DNA from: Simmondsia chinensis
Lineage: Eukaryota > Streptophyta > Magnoliopsida > Caryophyllales > Simmondsiaceae
NCBI GenBank assembly: GCA_018398585.1
Contig: JAGTTD010000001.1
Coordinates: forward strand, 39,199,938-39,263,937
Reading direction: 5' to 3'
DNA: 64,000 bases
The number at the start of each line of letters is the position of its first letter. Positions within the stretch are counted from its first letter, which is position 1. Shown here in pieces: positions 22,130-31,975 of this stretch. Below the pieces are notes generated by a model, which saw only the letters and a program-made list of their open reading frames with translations, searched no databases and was not told where the DNA came from. The translations under genes were made by a program, and so were the position numbers.

Positions 22130-22940
22130 TGTCACAACCTTAGGGTTGGTGATAAGAAGATAGAGGTTTAGAGTTTAGATGAGAGAGGGAAAAGAAATAG
22201 AATTTGGGATGAGAAATAAAGAGAGATTAGATGAGAAGAGAATAGAGAGAGTATTGAGATGAAAAAGTATTAAGACTTCAATAAAATTATATTGGATGAT
22301 TGAATTACATTGTAACACTCACTATTTATACTACATACATCAAGTGCAATGGAAAGTAAATTGAAAATCTCTAAGTCATCTAAAAATACAAGAAAATATC
22401 CAAAATATCTCAACTAACTAAGAAAGTTCTAAAACAATCCTCAAACAGCACAACTGAACCTAACCTGGCATGCTACGTTACCCTGGTAGTGACCTAAGAC
22501 CTTGCTGATAGTGCCGGAGGAGTGCAGGGACCCACTTGGTTGGGCTGTGACAAGACAGTGTCACAGGCACGGAGACAGTGTCAACCGACTATGACCTGGA
22601 ACTGGGTGACAGTGTGGCATGGATTTGGACACAGGCTGGCAAGGCGGTGACACTAGCAATGTCAGAAGCACGTCTAGGGTAGGCGCATGGTATATGCTGC
22701 ACCCACAGGACCCAGCGCATGCTTAGGACCATGGCGCAGCATGAACAGGCCATGCGCTGCTAGGCGCTATGCAAAGCTTGTGCACATGATGCGCATCAAT
22801 GTGCAATCAAAGCGCCACCATGAATTTTCTAGGACTTATCATGCACAAATAAAAGATCGAACCAACTCTTTTATTCTTTTTACTATTTTTCATGAGGTGC
22901 GTGACAATGTCATCAGTCATGTCATTGCATGCACATGAAA
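22130..22940 (-). repeat. 3' LTR of the minus-strand chromovirus
   Basis: On the plus strand it starts TGTCACAACC and ends near GCACATGAAA. The right copy has the same order, including the TCAAGTGCAATGGAAAG and CAAACAGCACAACTGAAC words. The inner edge is placed by the polypurine tract and the AGTAC duplication and could be 5 bp shorter. It contains short repeats built on CATGCGC near 22685-22800. Confidence 0.8.
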
Positions 22941-22962
22941 TTTCCCCCTCCTTGGAAAAATC
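22941..22962 (-). promoter_or_regulatory. polypurine tract
   Basis: On the minus strand CCAAGGAGGGGGAAA directly precedes the 3' LTR. Confidence 0.75.
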
Positions 22963-23170
22963 CTTGTCCTCAAGTATTAAAGTTTGGGAATTGCTCCCAA
23001 ATGAAGGATAAGCCCTCCCATGTGCTCTCATCCTTCGACCAATTTTTCCATTTGACTAGGACTCGATGCACTCTTTTCTTGTTGCGTTTGATCGCTCGAT
23101 GTCCCAATATTTCTATGGGTTCCACAATGGCAATCTCCTCCTTCTCTTTTGTCCTATGCAATTGTTCAAC
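22963..23170 (-). pseudogene. chromodomain and polyprotein C terminus
   Basis: RAIKRNKKRVHRVLVKWKNW followed by DESTWEGLSFIWEQFP is a chromodomain, encoded around 23130-22990. Just after it the sequence NTLILEDKDFSKEGE runs into the polypurine tract, the usual end of this type of gypsy polyprotein. No integrase core precedes it; protease follows directly on the upstream side, which places a large deletion near 23170-23260. Confidence 0.82.
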
Positions 23171-23249
23171 CTATTATTCCCATCTTATTCTTGACAGCCT
23201 TCACTCTGCCCTTCCCTGATAATGAGTTCAAGGAAGCCTTCTCCGTAAT

Positions 23250-23760
23250 GCCTTGTAGTTTAACTTCCTTTTCCCCCTTTGTGACATGAAAACTTGAGTG
23301 CGACGAAATCAAATGGTATTGGTCCATACCTTTGGAGCCAATCCACTCCAAGGATCATATCGCTTCCCCTCAACTCAAGTGCTCTTAAGTCATCCACAAA
23401 CACTTCACCCTGTACCTTCCACTCCACCTTTGGATAACGCAAGTAGCTAACCAAGGATTCACTGTTTGCTACCGTGATTGTCATCACCGCTGTGGGGAGG
23501 TTTTTTAACTTCAATTCCTTCACCAAGCACATGTTTATGAAGCAGTTGGTGCTCCCGCTCTCCACCAAAATCGTGATGGCTCTTTTCTTGATACTTCCTT
23601 TCCGCTTTATGGTGTTGTGCGTGAGTTTTCCAACCAAAGCGTTTAAGGAGACTTTAATTTTTTCATCTCCGTCTTCTTGGAATGCTTCCTCGTCATAGCC
23701 CAAATCTTGCTTTTTCACCTCCACGAATCCACTCATGCTATTTAATTGTTTAGTTTGCAT
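23250..23760 (-). pseudogene. aspartic protease region
   Basis: About 166 open codons. The catalytic motif reads ITILVESGSTNCFIN, so the canonical Asp of DSGST has become Glu, and a GVDWLQRYGPIPFDF segment typical of the protease-RT linker follows. Upstream the frame joins decayed gag. Downstream it is cut off before any RT. Confidence 0.82.
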
Positions 23761-24990
23761 ATATGATCCAAAAAGTATCTTTCATGAAATCGGTAGCACT
23801 TTTTCCGGTTCACGCCTGGGCAGTGAAGAGCTTGTTGACATTGTTTTCCCATCTTTAGACACAGCACGTTTGACACTAGAATTTGCAAAATGTGGCTGCG
23901 ATTATGACTGATTCAGCGTGCTAAACTTTGAGCACGATTTCTTCCTTGCGCATATGCAGGGGCCTGTGCGATGGGTCACCCTGTTGCATGGTCCCTTTGA
24001 TTTCTTCAACCGCAATATCTTGCAACCTTGCTTGTTTGTAGGTTGTTTTAAGGTCTGGTGGACGCACTGTCTTTACTGAAGCTTGGATTGCAGGTTTCAT
24101 TCCGCCCACAGAACTCGAAATAAAGAACGCCTCTCTCAAGTTTGAATGGTGCATCAACATCCGGCCCTTGAGTTCAAACGGATCTGGTACTCCTCCACTG
24201 TCCCAGTTTGGGATACTTTACTAAATTCCTCTACCGCATCTTGAAGAAATCGGTCACCAAACCTCTTACACAATTCGTCCACGAAAAATGGCCAAGTCAA
24301 ATGCGGGTGTTACAATTCTAACACATGAAACCACACATCCCCGTAGTCATGCACGTGACTCAAGGCTATCTCCACCCATTCCTCCATGGGTACTTGGTAC
24401 CATCAAAAAAAACTTACGACATTTTCTTACCCATGCTCTCGGATTAGTACCATCAAAACATTGGAAATCCAGTTTAGGATTGAAATTCAGGTTCCAAGAT
24501 CCTGCACTACCCATGTGATGGCTACTATCACTTTCCTCCACACGATGAGATGGAATTCTTGGTTCACTCTTATGCTCATGAGCACGGTTGGGAGGTGTAA
24601 GCACACCATGCCCACCAATTCTAACATAATTTGCAACCCCACTTTTTTCCCGATTAGCCATTACCTTCGGCGCAATTTTAGGAACCATTTTAGGCCTTTT
24701 TTTCTTGGCTGCGAACCAACCGGTTTAAGGTTTCCGTAATTGCATCAATTGAGGACTGAAGCTTTTCTTGAGAGGATTCATGTTTCTTATGGGCGGCTTC
24801 AAATTCCTCATTGATACGATTTTGCTCTTCCTTGTCCTTCGCCCTATCTCGCTACCAAGCATTGGTCATAGCCTCAAGATGCTTCTCTATGGCCACAATT
24901 CGCTCATGGGACTCGGTAGTATCTTCGAATGAGGTCATCATCTCTCGGCACGTGTGCTTCTTGTTTTTGCCTGCTTCTTAGTCACAAGAA
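23761..24990 (-). pseudogene. gag remnant
   Basis: NPKLDFQCFDGTNPRAWVRK near 24500-24440 is the start of a plant gypsy gag core (retrotransposon gag PKLxFPxFDGxxPxxW pattern). LREAFFISSSVGGMKPAIQA near 24140-24080 is its later part. An N-terminal heptad-rich segment lies near 24900-24750. Several frame changes. A zinc knuckle is not obvious; a CGxxxH-type patch may lie near 23850. Confidence 0.75.
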
Positions 24991-24991
24991 A

Positions 24992-25003
24992 GCTCTTATA
25001 TCA
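24992..25003 (-). promoter_or_regulatory. primer binding site
   Basis: TGATATAAGAGC on the minus strand, 10 of 12 matches to TGGTATCAGAGC, two bases from the LTR. Confidence 0.7.
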
Positions 25004-25005
25004 CT

Positions 25006-25260
25006 TATCGCAACCCTAGAGTTGGTGATAGGAAAATAGAGGTTTACAGTTTAGATCAGAGAGAGAAAAGAGATAGAATTTGGGATGAGAAAGAAAGAGA
25101 AATTAGATGAGATGAGAGTAGAGAGAATATTGAGATGAGAAGTTTAAGACTTCATTAAAATTGTATTGGATGATTCAATTACAATGTAACACTCACTATT
25201 TATCCTACATACATCAAGTGCAATGGAAAGTCCATTAAAAATATCTAAGTAATCTGAAAA
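25006..25260 (-). repeat. 5' LTR, left piece (cut by RTE LINE)
   Basis: Matches 22130-22390 of the other LTR, with TATCGCAACC at its start, and stops at AATCTGAAAA where the LINE tail begins. The LTR resumes at about 31976 with CAGTTACAAGAAAATATCC. Confidence 0.85.
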
Positions 25261-25609
25261 CAACAACAACAACAGTCCCAGTGCCTTGCGGCTCCCGCAT
25301 AACGCGGGGTCTGGGCCGGGGGGGGGGGGTTGATGTACGCAGCCTTACCCCTTCCGGCAGGAAATGAGACTGTTTCCGGGGACCCCCAACCTGGAGTGGT
25401 TGAGTTCCTGCAGATAAACCATCAATTCATCAATTGTGCACAAGGGGAAAGAAAAAAAAAAGGAGGAAGGGAAGGAGAAGAAGAGGAAGAAGAAGAAGGA
25501 GGAGAAGAAGAAGAGGAAGAAGATCGATGTCTAAACTAGCCTAAGAGTATTACACTACAGGTTATGCTCGCCTACGAAACTTAGACCACCTGCCACTCCC
25601 CGCCCTACT
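25261..25609 (-). other. RTE LINE 3' region and tail
   Basis: The terminal 90 nt hold the GTAAGGCTGCGTAC block, a G/C run, and a hairpin-prone CCCGCGTTATGCGGG stem, then the TTG repeat (25261-25275). LINE 3' ends of this kind are recognised by their own RT, which is why SINEs borrow them. A strongly purine-biased tract (GAA/GGA repeats on the plus strand) lies at 25444-25525. Confidence 0.8.
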
Positions 25610-26061
25610 CTATTCTGTTATCTCCGCTACTCTAATACTAGCCCTCCATCGTGTCCTATCTAAGGCCATCTTCTCTCTTAGGTTTAGGTGGGTTAGGTCT
25701 TGACGAATCGTCTCCAGCCAGCTCTTCTTTGGTCTGCCCCTCCCTCTTTTGCTTATCGTTGTGTTGAGCTGTTCACACCGCTTGACTGGGGCTAAAGTCG
25801 ATCTTCTGCTGACATGTCCAAACCATCTTAGGCGTTGCTCCCTCAGTTTGTCCTCTATCAAGGCTACACTCAGCTTGCCTCGAATCACATCATTCCTAAT
25901 CCTATCCTTTCTTGTGTGGCCACACTTCCAGCGTAACATCCTCATCTCTGCCACCTTCATCTGCTGTGTTTGATTTTGTTTCATTGGTCGACACTCTGCC
26001 CCATATAGCATAGCCGATCTTACTACCGTCTTATAGTACTTTCCCTTTAACTTTAGAGGGA
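25610..26061 (-). pseudogene. RTE LINE ORF2 C-terminal domain
   Basis: [20 protein letters not shown] starts the thumb-side region, with [38 protein letters not shown] and ending in [10 protein letters not shown]. These are the standard C-terminal blocks of plant RTE ORF2. It continues the RT interrupted at 28739; the 5-bp duplication AAAGT marks both sides of the interruption. Confidence 0.9.
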
Positions 26062-26066
26062 ACTTT

Positions 26067-26558
26067 TGTTATGCTCGAGCTTGAACCACGAACGTAAACT
26101 AATATAAAATGTAGATAGATTAAGAATATGAGATGAGGAAGAATTGAAATTGAGATGAGAAAGTAGAGTTTAGAGTTCGATGAGAGAAAGAAGGGAAAGG
26201 GGATGAGAAAATAGAGTTAGATCTCAAATTGAGATAGTTTTCAGATTTTTCATTGAATGATTTGATGATTACAACTCAACACTTATTTATAGCAACTAAG
26301 TAAGTAAATGCATTGTATCCAGAACAATCTAGAATATAAAATCCTAACTAATACTCAATTTATTTAGAATTGGCGCCGAAAAGAGGAAAATAATAGTAGC
26401 CTTGTAGCAACGCAGCAACAGCCAGCACAGAACAGGTATACCAGCAGCAGCAGAACACCAGCAACAGAATTAACAGATTTTAACAGCTTTTACCACCAAA
26501 TAGTTTTCCCGCCCATTTCATCAATTTAAATTCTAGCCTCGGATTTCGATTTGTAACA
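26067..26558 (-). repeat. 3' LTR of non-autonomous element
   Basis: On the minus strand it starts TGTTACAAATCG and ends GAGCATAACA. The TTATTTATAG box at 26284-26293 (minus-strand CTATAAATAA) is the likely TATA element. Its layout loosely resembles the LTR of the chromovirus at 22130. Confidence 0.92.
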
Positions 26559-27711
26559 TTCCCTTCCCCTTGAAAACATTCTTGTCCTCAAGAATGGAAG
26601 AGAACGAGACTTGGAAATCACTTATTGATGTAGAGGTAGAGATTGAAGTTGATGCGATGACTTCAAGCTGGAATTGCAACTGACTGAATTTCTGAGATTG
26701 CGGTAAACTTGCAGCTGAGGAGAACTTGTTACTGCAGTATATCTTGATGAACAATTCACAAATATTCTCCCAATAGCATAGCTTCATGATAGGGTCCATA
26801 TTAATCAAATCTCTTTTCCAGAAAAGAAATAAATCATGCCGAACTTGCCGATCGGCATGCCGACACTGCATATTTGTTACTGGATTCTGATTTCTGGCTA
26901 AAACAATGTGCTCTGCAGCAATGACAAAGCTTGCAACATTGTTTTTATCAAACATTTGGATGTTGTGAGTTTGAGCATTCAAACAAACAGGACGTGGACA
27001 ATCTTTCTGAACAAAATGCATGCTAACAGATAGAATATGCTCTTGATCAGGTGATCGTTCATGTGGACTGTTAGTTCTTTCAACTTCAGGAACATGATTT
27101 TGAGGCCTATCTTCATCTAATTGAAGATGAACTTGAGGACTCACATTTTCATTAGCAACTTGAGATCCTTCTTCAACCAACGTCTCCTCACGCTTCATCT
27201 TCTTCTTTGTAATCTTCTTTGCTTCCCAAAAATTGTTCAATGCATCATTGAGTTGGCTTCTTTTAGCTTTACTCCGTGCTTTCTTCAACATTCCTTTGAC
27301 ATGAAAATCGTATTCCCATTCCGGATACGTGTCATATTGTGCCTCAACGTCATCAAGATACTCTAACTCTAGCAAAGGATCTTCATAAGGATCGTCTTGT
27401 TCAAACTCAGGTACTCCTAAATTGTGTTCATCAATTTCGGCCTTGTCATGGTCGAATGCATCAACAACATCAGCCGGTTCTGCCTTCTCTTTTTGCTTGA
27501 CATTGAACTTTGGTTGTCTGACGCTATCCACTAGCTCCGGAAACTCATTTGCATTAAGAATACTAGCACAACCTCGATTGATGCTTGCCAACTGATGAGC
27601 CTTACTTCTCTGCTCAATATTGTCCACTGCCTTATTAAAATCTTGTCTCAATTCTTGCACTAATTTTATTATTTGCTTAGTCAACTCACACATATTGACA
27701 ATGAACAACAA
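26533..27711 (-). CDS. 392-residue protein of the non-autonomous LTR element
   Basis: Uninterrupted frame from 27711 (an ATG a few codons on, MCELTKQ..., may be the true start) to a TAG at 26533. Residues 1-45 look like a short coiled coil. Residues 65-140 are strongly acidic (Asp/Glu/Tyr-rich), 140-175 are Lys-rich (KARSKAKRS, KKITKKKMKRE), and the C-terminal third is mixed with Ser/Thr tracts. No zinc knuckle, DTG or YxDD motif. The last residues (SSILEDKNVFKGKG) resemble the C-terminal end of gypsy polyproteins and the frame runs through the polypurine tract 26 nt into the 3' LTR. It may be a gag-like or accessory protein. Function unknown. Confidence 0.6.
   Translation of the reverse strand: MLFIVNMCELTKQIIKLVQELRQDFNKAVDNIEQRSKAHQLASINRGCASILNANEFPELVDSVRQPKFNVKQKEKAEPADVVDAFDHDKAEIDEHNLGVPEFEQDDPYEDPLLELEYLDDVEAQYDTYPEWEYDFHVKGMLKKARSKAKRSQLNDALNNFWEAKKITKKKMKREETLVEEGSQVANENVSPQVHLQLDEDRPQNHVPEVERTNSPHERSPDQEHILSVSMHFVQKDCPRPVCLNAQTHNIQMFDKNNVASFVIAAEHIVLARNQNPVTNMQCRHADRQVRHDLFLFWKRDLINMDPIMKLCYWENICELFIKIYCSNKFSSAASLPQSQKFSQLQFQLEVIASTSISTSTSISDFQVSFSSILEDKNVFKGKGMLQIEIRG
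26559..26572 (-). promoter_or_regulatory. polypurine tract
   Basis: AAGGGGAAGGGAA on the minus strand, immediately before the 3' LTR; it also lies inside the 392-codon frame. Confidence 0.85.
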
Positions 27712-28232
27712 CTTAAATCACTGCAATTGTCCTCTGAATTTTTTTTTTTTTTTTTCTTTCTTGATCAAGATTTGTGAAACAAAATCTGTTCGGTTGAACG
27801 GAGATTGCAATGTTTCCCTTAAATCTGGCAATGCGTGACTGGCTTCTGATTTGCTTGATCTGAATTTGAACACTGCTGAATTGAATACAACCTTCAATTG
27901 TGATCAACAATTTTCCAAAATGTTCAAGATCAAAATCTGAATCGATCTTGATTGAATCGTCTTATGGCTACTTTGATTTTTATAACAAAAATATGCTTCA
28001 ATCTGATTTTTTTTTAATTCTGCTGCACTTGTTCACTGGATTCTTCAAATTCAGTACTGGATCTCAACTTTCAACCGCAACCGCACTTGATCAACACAGC
28101 TCCAACACAGCTCAGTTCTGGTTTGAATCTTATCTGATTTTCCTGATCAATAACAGCAAAACCTTCTGCACTGAATGGATCTTCTGAATTTTTTTAAAAA
28201 ATTTTGTTGATTGCGCACTCGATCGGATTGAG
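27712..28232 (-). other. leader of the non-autonomous element
   Basis: No frame of note on the element strand. Holds a poly(T) run on the plus strand at 27738-27756 and AT-rich sequence. By position it could hold the packaging signal, which I cannot identify. Confidence 0.5.
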
Positions 28233-28244
28233 GCTCTGATACCA
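28233..28244 (-). promoter_or_regulatory. primer binding site
   Basis: TGGTATCAGAGC on the minus strand, a full 12-nt match to the Met-tRNA-type site, 2 nt from the 5' LTR. Confidence 0.92.
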
Positions 28245-28246
28245 AT

Positions 28247-28738
28247 TGTTACGCTCGAGCTTGAACCACGAACGTAAACTAATATAAAATGCAAATAGAT
28301 TGAGAATATGAGATGAGGAAGAATTGAAATTGAGATGAGAAAGTAGAGTTTAGAGTTAAATGAGAGAAAGAAGGGAAAGGGGATGAGAAAATAGAGTTAG
28401 ATCTCAAATTGAGATAGTTTTCAGATTTTTCATTAAATGATTTGATGATTACAACTCAACACTTATTTATAGCAACTAAGTAAGTAAATGCATTGTATCT
28501 AGAACAATCTAGAATATAAAATCCTAACTAATACTCAATTTATTTAGAATTGGCGCCAAAAAGAGGAAAATAACAGCAACCTTGTAGCAATGCAGCAGCA
28601 GCCAGCACAGAACAGGTATACCAGCAGTAGCAGAACACCAGCAACAGAATTAACAGATTTTAACAGCTTTTACTACCAAATAGTTTTCCTGCCCATTTCA
28701 TCAATTTAAATTCTAGCCTCGTATTTCGGTTTGAAACA
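28247..28738 (-). repeat. 5' LTR of non-autonomous element
   Basis: Same length as the 3' LTR. Starts TGTTTCAAACC and ends GAGCGTAACA on the minus strand. Confidence 0.92.
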
Positions 28739-28743
28739 ACTTT

Positions 28744-30262
28744 CTATCACACAGCACCCCGGATGCATTCACCACTTCTGCCAGCCTACTTTAATCCTGT
28801 TGCTGACATCCTCATGGACTTCACCATTCTGGTGTATCATGGATCCCAGATATTTGAAGTTTTCCTTGCTTGATATGGCTTGTGCTCCAATCTTAACCTC
28901 CTCGGTGCTGTCCGTGGTGGAGCGATCAAATTTGAATTCCACATACTCGGTCTTAGATCTGCTAATCCTTAAACCCCTCAATTCTAATGCACCTCTCCAT
29001 AGCTCCAGCTTCTCATTTATCTCCGCAGGGGACTCTCCTACCAGAACTATGTCGTCTGCAAAGAGCATGCACTAAGGTACCTCTCCTTGGATATGTCTAG
29101 TGAGCTCTTCCATCACTAGAATGAACAGGAAGGGACTCAAGGCAGAACCCTGGTGAACCCCTACGGTGATAGGGAAAGTGTCTGTCCCCCCTTCCCCTTT
29201 CCGCACATTAGTGTGTGCCTCCTCATACATGTCCCTAATGACCCGAATGTAAGGCATCGGGATGCCTCTCCTTCCCAATACCCTCCACAGTACCTCTCTT
29301 GGCACTCTATCATACGCTTTCTCCAAATTGATGAAGACGATGTAGAGGTTCTTTTGTCTCTCCCTGTATTGTTCTATCGTCCGCCGTAAAAGATGAATGG
29401 CTTCTATTGTTGATCTCCCAGCTATGAACCCAAACTTGTTTTCGGTCACTTCTGTCTGTTGCCGTATTCTCTTTTCTATGACTCTCTCCCACAGTTTGAG
29501 GGTGTGACTCATCAATTTGATCCCCCGGTAATTGGTGCAGCTTTGGATATCACCCTTGTTCTTGTAGATTGGGACCAGTGTGCTCATCCGCCATTCTTCC
29601 GGCATCTTGTTCCCTATCAAGATTTGGTTAAAGAGTTGTGCCAGCCAGCTGTAACCCCTCTGTCCAAGGCATTTCCATGCCTCAATAGGTATCCCATCTG
29701 GGCCAACTGCTCTTCCCCTACCCATATGTTTTAGGGCTTCCTTAATCTCCTCTGGGGTGATTTGCTCACAATAGCACTCGTTCTGATCCTCTTTCGTGGT
29801 CTGGAGCCCCCCTAAGTCTATCTCTTCACTTCCTCGGTTGTTGAACAGATCGTGGAAGTAGGCTTTCCACCTAGCTCTAATTTGATGACCTTCCACTAGC
29901 ACCTGCCCATCCTCTCCTTTAATGCATTTTACTTGCCCCAGGTCCCTCGTCTTCTTCTCCCTTACTCTGGCTATCTTGTATATATCCCTGGCTCCATCCT
30001 TGGTGTCTAGCCTCTTGTAAAACTCTTCATATGCTCTTGATTTTGCCTCACTAATTGCTTTCTTCGCTTGTTTCTTGGCTTGCTGATATTCCTGTCTCTT
30101 TTCCTCTTCTCTACTACGCTCCCACTCCTTGAACTGATCTCGTTTCACTTTAATCTTCTGTTGGACTTCTTCTCCCCACCACCATGACTCTCTGTAGGTG
30201 ATTGTCCCACCTTTTGATTCTCCCAAAACTTCACGTGCCAAACTCCTGATTTTCTGTGCCAA
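28744..30262 (-). pseudogene. RTE LINE reverse transcriptase
   Basis: Nearly 400 open codons from 30262 to 29072, then in the same frame to 28769. RT blocks in order: AVGPDGIPIEAWKCL near 29720, STLVPIYKNKGD, CTNYRGIKLMSHTLKLWE, ENKFGFIAGRST, VFINLEKAYDRVP, GVHQGSALSPFLF and the catalytic MLFADDIVLV near 29065-29036. In the palm motif FINLEKAYD the first catalytic Asp position reads Asn (FxDLEKAYD is usual). A TAG at 29072 stands where relatives have Trp before CMLFADD. Near 28770 a small indel shifts the frame before the NASGVLCDRK segment. Confidence 0.92.
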
Positions 30263-31231
30263 CTCATTCTACTTTCGGTTAATATCTCCCTCCTCTCTCC
30301 ATTCAAGCTCTACCTCCGCTCTTTCCTTATAGGCTCTAAGTTTTTCCCCTTTCAGGTCTCTCCAACGGGTACGTCTCTGCATGGGGTTCCTGCTTCTTCT
30401 GACCCACTTCTTGACCTTTACATCCGCGCACACCGCCCGATGTTGTTTGGATAAATTCTCTACTCAAATGGCCTTGCAGTCCCTGCATTGTCTTTGTGCC
30501 CTCTTCCTAAGTAGTATGTAGTCGATCTGGGTCTTCGCCTCTCCGCTTTAACACGTGATGAGATGCTCGTCGCGCTTTTTAAAAAAGGTGTTGGCAATTG
30601 TTAACTCATAGATGACCGTGAAGTCCAGAAGGGATTTCCCCTCTGCATTCCTAGTTCCAAATCCGAAACCCCCATGGTGAGTCGTGTATCCATCCTCTTT
30701 CTTGCCAACATGCCCATTGAAGTCCCCACCAATCACCACTTGTTCCTCTTGTGGTATGATTTGCATCGGTCTGTCTAGGTCCTCCCAAAATGCTGCCTTC
30801 TCGTTCTCTGGTAGTCCAGTCTGTGGTGCATAGGCACTGGTCACGTTCATTATCTCCCCATCCACGATTATCTTGATGCCTATGATCCTATCCCCAATTC
30901 TTGACACTTCGACTACTTTATCCTTAAGGCTGTTGTCGACTAGAATTCCTACACCATTCCTCCCTCTGGTTTTCCCTGAGTACCACAGTTTATGTCCTAG
31001 CATCTCCCTTGCCTTCGAGCCCTCCCATTTAGTCTCCTGTAGGCAAAGGATATTGATCCTTCTTTTCATCATCATTTGGACTACCTCATTGCCCTTCTGT
31101 TTCAATGTCCCGATATTTAGTGACCCTATTCTTAGATTTTCCTCCCTCTTTGGCCTCTCTCTCCCCCTCCCCCTCCCCACCCCCTGTAAAAATGGCCTCA
31201 CGTCTTGAGTTCCATGTCTAGTCACGTTCAT
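30263..31231 (-). pseudogene. RTE LINE endonuclease domain
   Basis: Apurinic/apyrimidinic-type endonuclease, which nicks the target DNA to prime reverse transcription. Visible blocks: RIGSLNIGTLKQKGNEV, NILCLQETKWEG (catalytic Glu), NGVGILVDNSLKD, TSAYAPQTG, VIGGDFNGHVG (catalytic Asp/Asn) and SLLDFTVIYELTIANTFF. The frame is open from 31231 to the TAA near 30550, then continues in frame through a linker with one more stop near 30265 to the RT. The final H of the usual SDH is not obvious. Confidence 0.9.
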
Positions 31232-31975
31232 ACACTTGTATCATTAAAGATATGTGCACTCTTAAGTCACGGTAAAAAAAATAATAAAAATAAACAGCGT
31301 TTAAAGACACGTACTATTGCTGGAAGTTAAAATACGAGAAATCAAAGTAGAAGGATGGGGATTCAAACCTTGGGCCGACTGGTTTTTACCTACCTGGGCC
31401 GGTCGGCTGACCGTTTGGCCTAATGAAGATGGTGATCGGTGGCGGCCTTGAGTGTTATGGAGGGTGCGAAAATCGGTGGGTGTGGTTCGAAAATGGGTGA
31501 AAAAATTGGTGCGAAAATCAGAGTCAGTGGTTTGAAAATGGGTTCGAAAAATCGGTGGTTCGAAAATGGGTGCCAAAATCGGTAGGTGTGGTTCGAAAAT
31601 GGGTTATGGAGGGTGGTTTGAAAATCGGTGGTCTGAAAATTGGTTGTGGTGGTTCGAAAGGGGTCGAGGTCGAGGTCGGGTCGGGCGAGGTCGAAGGCGA
31701 GGGCAAGGTCTGGGTCGGGTCAGGCGAGGTCGAGGGCGAGGGCGAGGTCTGGGTCGGGTCGGGTCGGGCGAGGTCGAGGGCGAGGGCGAGGTCGAGGTCG
31801 AGGTTGAGGGCGAGGTTGGGGTCAGGGGCGAGGTCGGGGTCGAGGGCGAGGCCGAAGTGATGGTGGTGGGTACGCTCGTCCGGCGGTGGGTCATCGCCGT
31901 CACAGTCGCATCACCAGTGGGGGAGTTCTAGAACAGAGGAGAGAGAAAGAGAGCAGAGGAGAGAGAGAGAGAGAG
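31232..31975 (-). repeat. RTE LINE 5' region with minisatellites
   Basis: Two degenerate tandem arrays. 31467-31660 is built on GGTTCGAAAATGGGTG-like units. 31660-31850 is built on GGTCGAGG / GGTCGGGTCGGGCGAGG units. On the element strand they encode Pro/Thr/Ser-rich peptide in shifting frames. The extreme 5' end is a CT-rich stretch (GAGAGA on the plus strand, 31930-31974). The LINE 5' end is placed where LTR sequence resumes and is accurate to about 10 bp. Confidence 0.65.

Larger units (their letters stand above)
26067..28738 (-). mobile_element. complete non-autonomous LTR retroelement with one open reading frame
   Basis: Two 492-bp LTRs (26067-26558 and 28247-28738), ends TG...CA, flanked by AAAGT in element orientation (26062-26066 and 28739-28743). 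There is a perfect TGGTATCAGAGC primer site and a polypurine tract. The 1.69-kb interior encodes only one 392-residue protein and has no protease, integrase, RT or RNase H, so it must be mobilised by another element. I count roughly 20 differences between the two LTRs, i.e. about 4-5%. Confidence 0.93.
25261..31975 (-). mobile_element. RTE-class LINE, split by a non-autonomous LTR element
   Basis: Minus-strand order: 5' repetitive region (31975-31232), apurinic-like endonuclease (31231-30548), RT (30262-28769), then, after the 26067-28738 insertion, the C-terminal domain (26011-25610). The 3' region with a purine tract and a TTG-repeat tail ends at 25261. Wording such as IGSLNIGTL, CLQETKW and FADD is that of RTE elements. 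Without the insertion it is about 4.0 kb. In-frame stops lie near 30548, 30265 and 29072. Confidence 0.9.

Noticed and set aside
22685..22800. CRISPR-like array from repeated CATGCGC words
   Set aside because: Repeats are short and irregular, lie within a plant LTR and have a counterpart in the other LTR at 32280-32470; a eukaryotic context makes CRISPR implausible.
25330..25539. Plus-strand frame with a glutamate-rich end
   Set aside because: It is the purine-rich tract in the RTE LINE 3' region, on the strand opposite to the LINE.
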